Origin: an uncultured Oscillospiraceae bacterium
Lineage (GTDB): Bacteria; Bacillota_A; Clostridia; Oscillospirales; Oscillospiraceae
Length of the DNA: 11,971 nt
Direction of reading: 5' to 3'
Assembly: GCA_944387745.1 (NCBI GenBank)
Contig: CALXGD010000117.1
Coordinates: 1 to 11,971, forward strand
Positions within the stretch are counted from its first letter, which is position 1; every line of letters starts with the position of its first letter. The notes under the pieces are model-generated. The model had not been told where the DNA came from, did no database searches, and saw nothing but the letters and a program-made list of their open reading frames with translations. This document shows positions 1-7,544 of the stretch, in pieces. A program made the translations under genes and the position numbers.

Positions 1-46
1 CCAGGAGCACGGGGCGGCCGGTTTTTAACAGTTCAAGAAATTCCAC
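1..46 (-). CDS. metH: MetH-like homocysteine S-methyltransferase, N-terminal fragment (runs off the left edge)
   Basis: Only the first 15 codons are in the window. Reading leftward from a GTG at 46-44 gives (M)EFLELLKTGRPVLL, which resembles the start of homocysteine methyltransferase domains (a short helix, then RPVLLDG). An AGGTGG ribosome binding site lies about six bases upstream, inside the preceding gene, and the GTG overlaps the last codons of that gene in another frame, so translational coupling is likely. By family knowledge such an enzyme moves a methyl group from 5-methyl-THF through cobalamin to homocysteine. MetF and a MetH reactivation protein lie directly upstream, which fits. 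The call rests on a short peptide and context; a methyltransferase of another substrate with the same N-terminal fold cannot be excluded. Confidence 0.6.
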   Translation of the reverse strand, partial: MEFLELLKTGRPVLL

Positions 47-710
47 AGTGTCCACCTGACTTTCGATACTGGCAGCCGCTCTGGGCGGGACAGCCCACGC
101 AGCTTCGGGCGGTTTGGTTCACGGGGGCGTCGGACACCCCCAAAATGGCGGTGACGGATTTCCGGGGGGTGAGGATGTGGGCGGCGCTGGCGCACAGGCC
201 GATTTTCCGGGGGGCGTCCAGCAGGGCCAGCAGGGGCCCCTGGAGGGTGAGGGGCAAATTCCCATAGCCGGGGCTGTACCGGAAGGGGAAGAAGCAGCCG
301 GGAAATTGCCCCTGGAGCTCCCCCTCGATCTGGTCGCACAGCTCCTCCACCGCCGCGGCGGCGGCGCAGTCCAGGGCCAGGGCCCGGAGCATGTCCCGGC
401 TCTCCGCCCGGCGGATGAGCCCGTCCGCCTGGGCGGACAGGGTGGCGGCAAAGAGGACCGCCCTCTGGCAGCCTGCCAGGTGCCGCTTCAGGTCCTCCCC
501 GGGCAGCAGCAGGGCTCCGCCCAGCCGCACCCCCTCCGGCTCAAAGGCCAGGTCAAAGACCCGGTACGCCCACCGGGGCCGGGCGGCGGCGAGCATCTCC
601 CGGGCGCAGTCCTCCGCCAGGGCCCGCAGCTCCGCCCCCGCCTGATCCGGCGGCGTGCCCATATAGCGGAGAATTTCGTCTGTGTTGAGTTGTGTGAGAG
701 AGATGGGCAT
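33..710 (-). CDS. Stand-alone vitamin B12-dependent methionine synthase reactivation protein
   Basis: The 225-residue product matches the activation domain that forms the C-terminus of E. coli MetH, here a separate protein. Visible family motifs are RYSPGYG at residues 144-150 (the RxxxGY S-adenosylmethionine-binding signature) and AHILTPRKSVTAILGVS at 177-193. In the known system this domain binds SAM and remethylates cob(II)alamin formed by accidental oxidation of MetH, using an electron from flavodoxin or ferredoxin. The C-terminal tail has four cysteines, C204, C207, C213 and C222, beyond the E. coli domain core; their role is unknown, and metal or Fe-S binding is only a guess. The ATG start has an AGGTGA site five bases upstream. 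The gene lies 104 bases after metF, and the start of a MetH-like gene overlaps its end. Separate reactivation proteins are known, for example beside the shortened MetH of Thermotoga maritima. Confidence 0.88.
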   Translation of the reverse strand: MPISLTQLNTDEILRYMGTPPDQAGAELRALAEDCAREMLAAARPRWAYRVFDLAFEPEGVRLGGALLLPGEDLKRHLAGCQRAVLFAATLSAQADGLIRRAESRDMLRALALDCAAAAAVEELCDQIEGELQGQFPGCFFPFRYSPGYGNLPLTLQGPLLALLDAPRKIGLCASAAHILTPRKSVTAILGVSDAPVNQTARSCVGCPAQSGCQYRKSGGHCGIS

Positions 711-734
711 GAAGTCACCTGTTTCACAGGGGAA

Positions 735-806
735 GTAGGGGGCCTTTGGCCGCCCGATTTTTACAGAATGTGTGGGATAGGACGGGCGGCCACAGGCCGC
801 CCCTAC
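735..806. repeat. GTAG-headed palindrome doublet (REP/BIME-like)
   Basis: The gap between metF and the reactivation gene holds two palindromes in inverted orientation. The right unit is a perfect hairpin, GGGCGGCC (784-791), loop ACA, GGCCGCCC (795-802), followed by CTAC (803-806), so on the minus strand it reads GTAG plus hairpin. The left unit reads GTAG (735-738), GGGGCC, TTT, GGCCGCCC on the plus strand; its first arm lacks two bases. The two units also pair with each other over about 22 bases. GTAG followed by a palindrome is the hallmark of REP sequences mobilised by RAYT (IS200-like) transposases. In the metF transcript the element would be a strong structure that could stabilise mRNA or weaken downstream expression. 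Copy number elsewhere cannot be seen from this window. Confidence 0.6.
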
Positions 807-814
807 CCCATGGG

Positions 815-1684
815 TTACACGCTCCGGATGGAGGCCACGCGCTCGCTGATCTGTTTGGCCACATCGGGGCTGTTCATGGTGTACAGGTGGATACCGTCCA
901 CCCCAGCGGCCACCAGGTCAGAGATCTGGTCGATGGCATAGGCCAGGCCGGCCTCTCGCAGGGCGGCGGGGTGGTCCCCGTACCGGGCCAGGATGCGGGT
1001 GAGCTTCCGGGGCAGGGAGGCCCCGCACAGAGACACCATCCGCTCGATGGACGCCCGGTTCAGCACGGGCATAATGCCCGCCTCGATGGGGACTTCAATG
1101 CCGGCGATGCGGCAGCGCTCCAAAAAGCGGAAGAAGTCGTCGTTGTCAAAGAACAGCTGGCTCACCAGATGCTGGGCTCCCGCGTCCACCTTCTGTTTCA
1201 GGTAGCGCACGTCGGTGACCAGGTCGGGACTCTCCGGGTGGCCCTCCGGGTAGCAGGCGGCGGACACGCCGAAATCTCCCCGGCGGCGGATGAAGGACAC
1301 CAGCTCATTGGCGTGGAGGAAATCCTCCTTGGGGGGGAAATCCGGGTTCGGGTCCCCCCGCAGGGCCAGCACGTTCTCCACCCCGGCGGTTTTCAGCTGG
1401 GCCAAAATTCCGGCGGCCTCCCCCTTGGTGCAGGCCACGCAGGTCAGGTGGGCCATGGCGGTGATGTGGTACTGGTTCTGGATGATGGAGGCGATCTCCG
1501 CCGTGGACTGGTTCACGTTGCTGGAGCCGCCGGCCCCGTAGGTGACGCTGATGAAGTCAGGGCGAATGTCCTTGAGTCCGTCCAGGGTCTTGTAGATGCT
1601 GTCCACTGGACTGGTTTTTTTGGGCGGAAAGACCTCACAGGAGAAAACGGTCCGGCCTTTTCCGAACAGTTGGGCAATTTTCAT
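815..1684 (-). CDS. metF: 5,10-methylenetetrahydrofolate reductase
   Basis: The 289-residue protein is a full-length MetF, a flavin TIM-barrel enzyme that reduces 5,10-methylene-THF to 5-methyl-THF, the methyl donor for methionine synthesis. It acts in the cytoplasm. Family landmarks are SCEVFPPK near residues 15-22 with catalytic Glu17 (E. coli Glu28), VTYGAGG at 47-53, LRGDPN at 108-113 with flavin-contacting Asp111, SQLFFD at 175-180 with substrate-binding Gln176, and HLYTMN at 266-271. The ATG at 1684 is preceded by AAGAAGG eight bases upstream. It heads the cluster metF, MetH reactivation protein, MetH-like enzyme, so product and consumer of 5-methyl-THF are encoded together. No SAM riboswitch or convincing sigma-A promoter could be identified in the 127 bases upstream. 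No truncation or lost key residue was seen. Confidence 0.96.
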   Translation of the reverse strand: MKIAQLFGKGRTVFSCEVFPPKKTSPVDSIYKTLDGLKDIRPDFISVTYGAGGSSNVNQSTAEIASIIQNQYHITAMAHLTCVACTKGEAAGILAQLKTAGVENVLALRGDPNPDFPPKEDFLHANELVSFIRRRGDFGVSAACYPEGHPESPDLVTDVRYLKQKVDAGAQHLVSQLFFDNDDFFRFLERCRIAGIEVPIEAGIMPVLNRASIERMVSLCGASLPRKLTRILARYGDHPAALREAGLAYAIDQISDLVAAGVDGIHLYTMNSPDVAKQISERVASIRSV

Positions 1685-1811
1685 GGTGTATACCTTCTTT
1701 CTCAGGTCAAATTGAATGAACTATCAGATTTGCAGGGGCGGGGCCAAGACACGCTCGAGTCCTGCCCCGTGGAGACAACGGCCGATCCAGGAGGAGAAAG
1801 GTTCCTGACCC

Positions 1812-3437
1812 TCACCACGCCGCGATGGTTCCGTCGCACCTTGGCTCCGTACCGCCGATGTACAGCCCGTTGTCTGTTTTCCAGATGATCTGTCCCCGGC
1901 CCATATTCAGATTGGAGTTGACGATCTCCACATCGTGGCCCATGCGGGAGAGGGCCTGGGCAATATGGGCGGGCACCTCCCGCTCCAGCTGGATATGTCT
2001 CCCTCCGGTCCACTGGATCCGAGGGGCATCCAGAGCCGCCTGGGGATTCAGGTGATAATCGATGGTGTTGACCATCATCAGGACATGGCCCTGGGGCTGC
2101 ATAAAGCCGCCCATGACCCCGAAAGGTCCCACAGCCTCCCCTTTTTCCATCAGGAAACCGGGAATAATCGTGTGGTAGGCGCGCTTTCCTCCCACCAGGC
2201 AGTTGTCGCTGACCGGGTCCAGGGAGAAGTTCGCTCCCCGATTTTGGAAGGAGATTCCTGTCCCAGGAACCGCGATGCCGGCCCCGAAACAGCTGTAGTT
2301 GCTCTGGATAAAAGAGACCATGTTGCCTTCTGGGTCGGCGGTACATAAGTAGATGGTATCTCCGCAGGAGGGATCTCCGGCCTGGGGGAGAAGCGCCCGG
2401 TTTGAAATGAGAGACCGCCGCTGCCGGGCATAATCCGGGGACAAGAGATCCTCCACCCTTGTACGCATATACCGGGGATCTGCCACATAGGTCTTAGCGT
2501 CAATGAATGCCAGCTTCAGAGCCTCTATGATTTTGTGATAGGTGTCTGCCCGCTCCCGCTCTGGAGACAGCTCCAGTTCCTTCAATATGTTAAGAGCCAT
2601 CAGCACTGTAATCCCGTGGCCGTTTGGTGGGATCTCACAAACAGTGTACCCCTTGTACTGGGTGGTAATGGGTTCTACCCACATGGGCTGATAAGAGCCA
2701 AAGTCCTCTTCTGTGAGATAGCCCCCTGTCTCCCGGCTGAAGGCGACCATCTTTTCCATCAACGGCCCGCGGTAATAGCTCTCACAGTCAGTGGCGGCCA
2801 ATTCCTCCAGCGTTTGGGCCATCTCTTCCCAGCGGAAAATATCTCCGGCCCGATAGGGCTGCCCCTCTTTTGTAAACCGGGACCACCAGTAGGTGTGGAG
2901 CGCGGGATTCTGTCCCATGGCCGCCTCAATGCGGCGGCTGTCCTTCTCCCACATGGCCTCTAAGTTCACCGCCACCGGGACGCCGTCCCTCGCCCCTGCA
3001 ATGGCGGGGGCGAAGAGCTCAGAGAGCGGCTTTGACCCAAAGCGTCGGTTGAGTGCCGCCCATCCCGCAGGAGCGCCCGGCACCATCACAGGGATCCACC
3101 CCACTGTGGGCATCTCTTCAAAGCCGAGAGCGCGTACTTTTTCCGCATCAAGGGCGGCGGGGGCTACTCCGCTGGCATTCAGGCCATAGAGCTTCTTTTC
3201 CCTCTCCATCCACACCAGGGCGAAGCAGTCAGAGCCCAGGCCGTTGCTGGTGGGTTCCAACAGGGGCATAGCGGCGGCCATAGCCACCGCTGCATCCACC
3301 GCGTTGCCCCCCGCCTTCATCACATCCAGGCCAATCTGAGCGCCTTGGGGAATGGAGGTACAGGCCATGGCCTTTCGTCCATAGACTGCGTTTCGATGTG
3401 AGGAATAAGGGTATTCCTTTGGGTCAAACACTGGCAT
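1812..3437 (-). CDS. Gamma-glutamyltransferase-like protein (YwrD type, cytoplasmic)
   Basis: The 541-residue protein belongs to the gamma-glutamyltranspeptidase N-terminal-nucleophile family. The N-terminal part carries MKAGGNAVDAAVA (residues 40-52) and EPTSNGLGSDCFAL (61-74). The probable autocleavage site and nucleophile is Thr361 in GDTIYLCTADPEGN, which aligns by its DxxGN spacing with E. coli Thr391. Conserved regions follow at GGKRAYHTIIPGF (416-428) and GGFMQPQGH (443-451). There is no signal peptide, unlike secreted GGT, so it probably acts in the cytoplasm, as B. subtilis YwrD is thought to. Family members cleave gamma-glutamyl bonds such as in glutathione; the true substrate of YwrD-type members is not established. 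The ATG start has an AAAGGAGGAG site about ten bases upstream. It lies 171 bases after the split-barrel gene and 127 bases before metF, so it may be transcribed alone or by read-through. Confidence 0.88.
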   Translation of the reverse strand: MPVFDPKEYPYSSHRNAVYGRKAMACTSIPQGAQIGLDVMKAGGNAVDAAVAMAAAMPLLEPTSNGLGSDCFALVWMEREKKLYGLNASGVAPAALDAEKVRALGFEEMPTVGWIPVMVPGAPAGWAALNRRFGSKPLSELFAPAIAGARDGVPVAVNLEAMWEKDSRRIEAAMGQNPALHTYWWSRFTKEGQPYRAGDIFRWEEMAQTLEELAATDCESYYRGPLMEKMVAFSRETGGYLTEEDFGSYQPMWVEPITTQYKGYTVCEIPPNGHGITVLMALNILKELELSPERERADTYHKIIEALKLAFIDAKTYVADPRYMRTRVEDLLSPDYARQRRSLISNRALLPQAGDPSCGDTIYLCTADPEGNMVSFIQSNYSCFGAGIAVPGTGISFQNRGANFSLDPVSDNCLVGGKRAYHTIIPGFLMEKGEAVGPFGVMGGFMQPQGHVLMMVNTIDYHLNPQAALDAPRIQWTGGRHIQLEREVPAHIAQALSRMGHDVEIVNSNLNMGRGQIIWKTDNGLYIGGTEPRCDGTIAAW

Positions 3438-3608
3438 GATTTCGTCTCCTCCTTTTCATTGGCTCCCGTTTTCCGCTTTCGGCCTCTCTTTCGCTTTGAA
3501 ACCTGCAAGCGCCTTTTCAGATGGAGCGCGGCTTCTACAGCGCGGCATCACCGGAGAGATTGCGGCTTTGAGGCTAGAAAACGGCATAAAAAGTGCAGAA
3601 ATCTGGAT

Positions 3609-4076
3609 TTATTGATTCTGTTTGCCTGTCCACCGTTTCACACAGAGCGCAAATACCGCTACGCTGTCCAGGGCGCGTTCCGGTATTTCCCAGGTCCGCC
3701 CCGTCATATGCGCCATGATCTGTTCAAGGGCAGTGCGCTTTTCCCCGGGGCTGGTTAACTCCTGAAGCGTTCCAGTGCCCATAAGGCTGCGGTAGCCAAA
3801 GCTGTGGGCGCAGGCGGTCTCCGCGGTCTGGAGAGCGTGACAGCAATCCATCTCAAACGCTGCGGTTTCGCCTTGGCGGAAGGCGGCTACCTTTCGCCCC
3901 TCCTGGGCGGAGTGAAGATACAGGGTCAGTTTCTCTCCCTCCAGGCAGTAGCCATAGTTCATTGGCACTACAAATATGCCCTCGTCGTCCTGAAGGCCAA
4001 GGCGTACCACCATGCACTCCTGAAGAATGGTCTCCAATTCCTTCAGATCCGTCACTTCACGATCTCTGCGCCGCAT
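3609..4076 (-). CDS. Pyridoxamine 5'-phosphate oxidase-family flavin split-barrel protein (NimA-like)
   Basis: The 155-residue product fits the small FMN-binding split-barrel family that includes NimA nitroimidazole reductases. Visible features are the typical opening MRRRDREVTD, VVPMNYGY at 36-43, YLHSAQEGRKV at 53-63, SFGYRSLMGTGTL at 92-104 and the closing VFALCVKRWTGKQ at 141-153. Members bind FMN or another flavin, and some reduce nitro compounds; the substrate here cannot be read from sequence, and resistance to nitroimidazoles should not be assumed. The ATG at 4076 has GAGAGG about nine bases upstream within a longer AAGGAGAGG. It follows the exonuclease gene by 63 bases on the same strand and may share its promoter. 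The length is normal and the gene looks intact. Confidence 0.85.
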   Translation of the reverse strand: MRRRDREVTDLKELETILQECMVVRLGLQDDEGIFVVPMNYGYCLEGEKLTLYLHSAQEGRKVAAFRQGETAAFEMDCCHALQTAETACAHSFGYRSLMGTGTLQELTSPGEKRTALEQIMAHMTGRTWEIPERALDSVAVFALCVKRWTGKQNQ

Positions 4077-4139
4077 CAGGGAGTTCCTCTCCTTATAATC
4101 AAAATGATCTAGGTCGCAGCTGGGTCCGTTTCAGCAAAT

Positions 4140-4898
4140 TTACAGATCCAGCTCCAACAGCACAGGGCAGTGGTCGCTGCCTTCTACGGAGGTGAGGATC
4201 TCTGCCCGCTTGATCTGATTTTGGAGCCGGTCAGAGACAATAAAATAATCAATCCGCCACCCCGCATTATTTTTTCGGGCGTTAAACCGGTAGGACCACC
4301 AGGAGTATACCCCAGTCACATCTGGGTAGAGAAAACGGAAGGTATCTGTGAAGCCCGCCCGCAGCAGGGAGGTCATTTTCTCCCGCTCTTGATCTGTGAA
4401 GCCTGCATTCATCCGGTTCGTTTTAGGATTTTTCAAGTCGATTTCCTCGTGGGCCACATTCAGATCTCCGCAGTAAACCACCGGCTTGGTCCTGTCCAGT
4501 GACACCAGATAGTCCCGCAGATCGTCCTCCCACTCCATGCGGTAGTCCAGACGCTTTAATCCATCCTGAGAGTTAGGGGTATAGCAGCACACTAAATAGA
4601 ATTTCTCATACTCCAAGGTGATCAGGCGTCCCTCGTGGTCGTGCGGTTCCTTGTCCATACCATAAGCCACAGCCAGTGGAGCCCTACGCGCAAAAACTGC
4701 CGTACCGGAATACCCCTTTTTTTCTGCGGAATTCCAAAATTCTAAAATTTCATCTCCAAGGTCTATGTCCGCCTGTCCCCGTTCCATCTTAGTCTCCTGC
4801 AGGCAACAAAAATCCGGTGCCTCTTGGCGGTAGAAATCTAGAAAACCCTTTTTTAAACAGGCGCGTAAACCATTGACATTCCAAGAGATAAACTTCAT
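4140..4898 (-). CDS. xth: Exodeoxyribonuclease III (AP endonuclease)
   Basis: The 252-residue protein is a complete member of the ExoIII / ExoA / APE1 family, which cuts DNA at abasic sites and trims 3' blocking groups during base excision repair. All catalytic positions are visible: Asn7 in WNVNG, Glu35 in LQETK, Tyr106 in CYTPN, Asp145 and Asn147 in GDLN, Asp217 in WRIDYF, and Asp242-His243 in GSDHCPV. These residues bind a divalent metal and activate water. The ATG at 4898 has GGAGG eight bases upstream. A well-formed sigma-A promoter lies at 4935-4963, so this gene heads a minus-strand unit that may include the downstream flavin gene. It is divergent from spoIIE across 299 bases. Its base composition is less GC-rich than metF or asnS, but nothing else suggests transfer. 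Confidence 0.96.
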   Translation of the reverse strand: MKFISWNVNGLRACLKKGFLDFYRQEAPDFCCLQETKMERGQADIDLGDEILEFWNSAEKKGYSGTAVFARRAPLAVAYGMDKEPHDHEGRLITLEYEKFYLVCCYTPNSQDGLKRLDYRMEWEDDLRDYLVSLDRTKPVVYCGDLNVAHEEIDLKNPKTNRMNAGFTDQEREKMTSLLRAGFTDTFRFLYPDVTGVYSWWSYRFNARKNNAGWRIDYFIVSDRLQNQIKRAEILTSVEGSDHCPVLLELDL

Positions 4899-4934
4899 GT
4901 TGATTTCCTCCGGGCAGTTTAGGATGGTAGTTCA

Positions 4935-4963
4935 ATTATAAAGGACTCCGCCTGACTTGGCAA
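4935..4963 (-). promoter_or_regulatory. Sigma-A promoter for the exodeoxyribonuclease III gene
   Basis: On the minus strand TTGCCA (4963-4958) is followed after exactly 17 bases by a perfect TATAAT (4940-4935). Transcription would begin near 4928, giving a leader of about 30 bases before the ATG at 4898. The core match is strong (five of six at -35, six of six at -10). An 8-bp inverted repeat overlaps the -35 end of this promoter. Confidence 0.8.
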
Positions 4964-4972
4964 GGGCGGAGT
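4945..4972. promoter_or_regulatory. Inverted repeat overlapping the exonuclease promoter (possible operator)
   Basis: ACTCCGCC (4945-4952) and GGCGGAGT (4965-4972) form a perfect 8-bp inverted repeat around 12 bases. The repeat encloses the -35 hexamer and part of the spacer of the promoter at 4935-4963, the usual place for a repressor site. No U-tract follows on either strand, so a terminator is unlikely. The binding protein, if any, is unknown, and chance is possible for arms this short. Confidence 0.4.
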
Positions 4973-5130
4973 GACAGATCGGTGTGTGAAAATAGGCATT
5001 TACATCCAATACCCCAAATTTCCAACCATATGTCAGCGCCGTTCAGTACTCCTCTCATTGAAATGTGCCAAAAAGCAGATGAAAAAGTCTATTTTTGACT
5101 TCTCGCCCTTCCGACTCTATTTTTCCATTT

Positions 5131-5143
5131 TGTGGAATATAAT
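5131..5143 (+). promoter_or_regulatory. spoIIE: Candidate spoIIE promoter: -10 box with an abutting Spo0A-box-like motif
   Basis: A perfect TATAAT lies at 5138-5143, 54 bases before the spoIIE start, with no acceptable -35 hexamer at the normal distance. TGTGGAA at 5131-5137 differs at one base from the Spo0A box TGTCGAA and touches the -10. In Bacillus, spoIIE is transcribed by sigma-A RNA polymerase activated by phosphorylated Spo0A and lacks a normally spaced -35, so the pattern fits, but a single 6/7 match is weak. The 9-mer TCTATTTTT also occurs twice upstream (5088-5096 and 5116-5124), 28 bases apart, with no assigned role. Nothing else was recognised in the 299-base intergenic region 4899-5197 apart from the exonuclease promoter and its repeat. 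Confidence 0.4.
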
Positions 5144-5197
5144 GGTGTCCACATCGGACGGCCGGCTGGGCTTTCCCACACGAAGGAGGAGCAGTCT

Positions 5198-7525
5198 ATG
5201 GAGACAATGCGCAAAAAGCTGGACAAACTGAGGGGACAATCCGCCCGGGGAGAACAGGTCAGCATGGACGCTTCTGCCCTGCTTCGGTTTGCCAATGGGG
5301 GAATTCATTTTCTGTTAGCGGCCGTCCTTTCCGGCGCACTTCTCTTCGGAAAATGCGCCCCGTTTGGCGTGGCCCTTGTGGGGGCGGCAGGTTCTGGGAT
5401 CTGTGGTGCCGCCGCGCTGATTGGGGCCTGCTTCGGATATCTGGTACTGATGGGCTTTGCAGATGGATTACGGTATGTCTCCGCCTCTATGCTCACATTT
5501 GCAGTTATTTTCGCCTTTTATGATGTGAAATTACTCCGAAAGTCCTGGGCTATGCCGCTGATTGCCAGCCTTTTAAACGGCTGCACCGGCTTTATCTATT
5601 TGTCCCAGGCAGGCTGGCACACTGCGGACGTCATCTACTTCCTGACGGAGTGCGTTCTCACAGGGACAGCCTGCTGGTGCTACCGGCAGCTACTCATCCC
5701 TCTGCGGGCCGGGCGGGGAGAGGCCGTCTGCTCTCCTCAGCGGAGACTCAGTCTGGTGGTGCTGATCTGTACGCTTCTCATGTCGCTCGCTTCCCTGCAT
5801 CTCTTTCAGGATATTTCTCTGGGGCGCTCTCTGGCAGTGACAGCGGTATTGGCCGCCGCCTGGCAGGGGGGCTGCCCCGCCGGGGCCATTTTGGGCCTCT
5901 CCACCGGCCTCTCAATGGATTTAACCTCTGGCGGAATGCCTCTCTATGCGATGGCTTATGGGGCGTCCGGCTTAGCCGCAGGAGCGTTTCAAAAAATGAC
6001 CCGGTTGGCCTCCGCTTTGGCCTATGTACTGGCCAACGGCCTCTCTGTCCTGTGGACCTGGGAGCAGGGCCTTTCTCTCTCTATCTTATATGAAGTATTC
6101 TTGGGCTCAATCCTGTTTTTATTTTTGCCGGAACGCCCCCTGCGCCGCCTTCAAGTGTGGTTTGCGGCGAAGCAGGAGGCGCCCTCTGGCATCCGCAACC
6201 AGACTCGTGCCCGGCGGCATCTGGAGGGTGCGTCTCAGTCCTTTCGCGCTCTGTCCGACGCAATACGCACCTCGTTTCTCGCCCCGCAAAATGATAACGA
6301 TATCGCCACTGTTTTTGATCGGGCCGCCTGTAAAGTGTGCCGTACCTGTGCGCTCCGCTCAAACTGCTGGGAACGTGATTATGTCTCCACCTACGATTCT
6401 CTCAACCACGCGGTTCAAGCGATGTTGGACCGGGGGAAAGGAGAGGCCGGGGACTTCCCCAGCCATTTCTCCAGCCGATGCCTCCACTTCCCGGCATTCC
6501 TGGCCGCAGTCAATGAGGAGCTCACCGCGCTGCTCTATCGGCGGCAGTACAACAGCCGTATCCAGGTCAGCCGGCAGGCTGTATGGCGGCAATATGGAGA
6601 GCTGTCTGAGCTTTTGGGCGCCGCCGCAGCTGAACTCGGCCAGGAGCTGACGCCTGATCTTGCGGTGGGCAGAAAGCTGGGACAGAGGCTCTCCTTAATT
6701 GGTGGACAGCTGCGGGGAGCGGCGCTGCGGGATGGAAGAGGTCTCCTCCGCATTGAGGTGGATGGCCCCGACTGTCAAAATTCTGTTTCAGGGGAGGAAA
6801 TTGCCCAGCTGTCTCAACTGCTGGGAGTGCCGCTGCGCGTTGAGGAGCAGGAGCGCGACCACCTCTCTCTGGTTCAGCAGGAACCCCTTATGGCTGTGGC
6901 AGGGGTAGCGGCACAAAAAAAGGACGGCGAGCTGGTCAGCGGAGACGCAGGCAGCTACTTTAAACGCTCTGACGGGACTTTATATGTGCTTCTCTGCGAC
7001 GGTATGGGCTCCGGACCCCAAGCCAACCGAGAGAGCACTCTGGCCCTGCGCCTGCTGGAGCAGTTCCTTCAGGCCGGGGTCGATACGGAACACGCGCTGA
7101 TTACGCTTAGCTCTGCCCTCGCCCTTCGAGGCGAGGAGGCAGGTGGTTTTACCACCATTGACCTCCTTCAAGTGGATTTGTTTACAGGTGACAGCACGAT
7201 TTTTAAGCTGGGCGCCGCTCCGACCTATCTGAAAAAGGGAAACTCCATTCGAAGGATTTCCGGTTCCTCTCTCCCCGCCGGGCTTTCGATGGGCGGACGG
7301 AACGCCCCGGATCGCTTTCCCATCCGTCTGTCCCCCGGTGACTGTGTGCTGATGGTCAGCGACGGCGTCTCCGGAACCGGGGATGACAATTGGCTGCGGG
7401 AGCGATTTGCCCAATTTACCGGGGACAGCCCCAAGGACCTGGCGGCTCAGCTCATTACCTACAGTCCTCAGGGCGCTACAGATGACCGCACTGTTTTGGT
7501 GGTGCGCGTTGAGAAGCGAATCTAG
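5198..7525 (+). CDS. spoIIE: Stage II sporulation protein E (membrane PP2C-type phosphatase)
   Basis: The ATG at 5198 has AGGAGG eight bases upstream, so it is preferred to an in-frame ATG at 5132 without such a site; the product is 775 residues (B. subtilis SpoIIE has 827). The N-terminal 310 residues are rich in hydrophobic helices (for example about 36-51, 70-88, 95-108, 185-203, 212-236, 296-310), matching the multi-spanning domain. A middle region of about 320-570 follows, with a cysteine cluster C378, C381, C384, C390. The C-terminal PP2C domain has CDGMGSG (600-606), TTID with Asp655, SDGVSGTG (721-728) and TDDRT (761-765), the metal-binding positions. In known sporulators SpoIIE localises to the polar septum and dephosphorylates SpoIIAA to switch on sigma-F in the forespore. 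The gene appears monocistronic and intact, which suggests that the organism can sporulate. Confidence 0.95.
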   Translation: METMRKKLDKLRGQSARGEQVSMDASALLRFANGGIHFLLAAVLSGALLFGKCAPFGVALVGAAGSGICGAAALIGACFGYLVLMGFADGLRYVSASMLTFAVIFAFYDVKLLRKSWAMPLIASLLNGCTGFIYLSQAGWHTADVIYFLTECVLTGTACWCYRQLLIPLRAGRGEAVCSPQRRLSLVVLICTLLMSLASLHLFQDISLGRSLAVTAVLAAAWQGGCPAGAILGLSTGLSMDLTSGGMPLYAMAYGASGLAAGAFQKMTRLASALAYVLANGLSVLWTWEQGLSLSILYEVFLGSILFLFLPERPLRRLQVWFAAKQEAPSGIRNQTRARRHLEGASQSFRALSDAIRTSFLAPQNDNDIATVFDRAACKVCRTCALRSNCWERDYVSTYDSLNHAVQAMLDRGKGEAGDFPSHFSSRCLHFPAFLAAVNEELTALLYRRQYNSRIQVSRQAVWRQYGELSELLGAAAAELGQELTPDLAVGRKLGQRLSLIGGQLRGAALRDGRGLLRIEVDGPDCQNSVSGEEIAQLSQLLGVPLRVEEQERDHLSLVQQEPLMAVAGVAAQKKDGELVSGDAGSYFKRSDGTLYVLLCDGMGSGPQANRESTLALRLLEQFLQAGVDTEHALITLSSALALRGEEAGGFTTIDLLQVDLFTGDSTIFKLGAAPTYLKKGNSIRRISGSSLPAGLSMGGRNAPDRFPIRLSPGDCVLMVSDGVSGTGDDNWLRERFAQFTGDSPKDLAAQLITYSPQGATDDRTVLVVRVEKRI

Positions 7526-7544
7526 GAAAATCCCGGAAAAACTC

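Noticed and set aside
114..941. A 275-codon plus-strand open frame opposite the MetH reactivation gene
   Set aside because: The opposite strand encodes a recognisable reactivation domain, and this frame is a low-complexity shadow that runs through the REP-like element.
1685..1811. SAM riboswitch or terminator before metF
   Set aside because: The conserved SAM-riboswitch cores could not be found. The only hairpin (CGGGGC 1739-1744 with GCCCCG 1764-1769) has a 19-base loop and no following U-tract.
746..1888. A 380-codon plus-strand open frame opposite metF
   Set aside because: It is antisense to a complete metF, crosses the intergenic region, and its product shows only the compositional bias expected of an antisense frame.
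3438..3608. Terminator or promoter between the flavin gene and the GGT-like gene
   Set aside because: Only short imperfect pairings (such as CGCTT with AAGCG) and a distant 8-base inverted match were found, with no T-run and no convincing -35/-10 pair.
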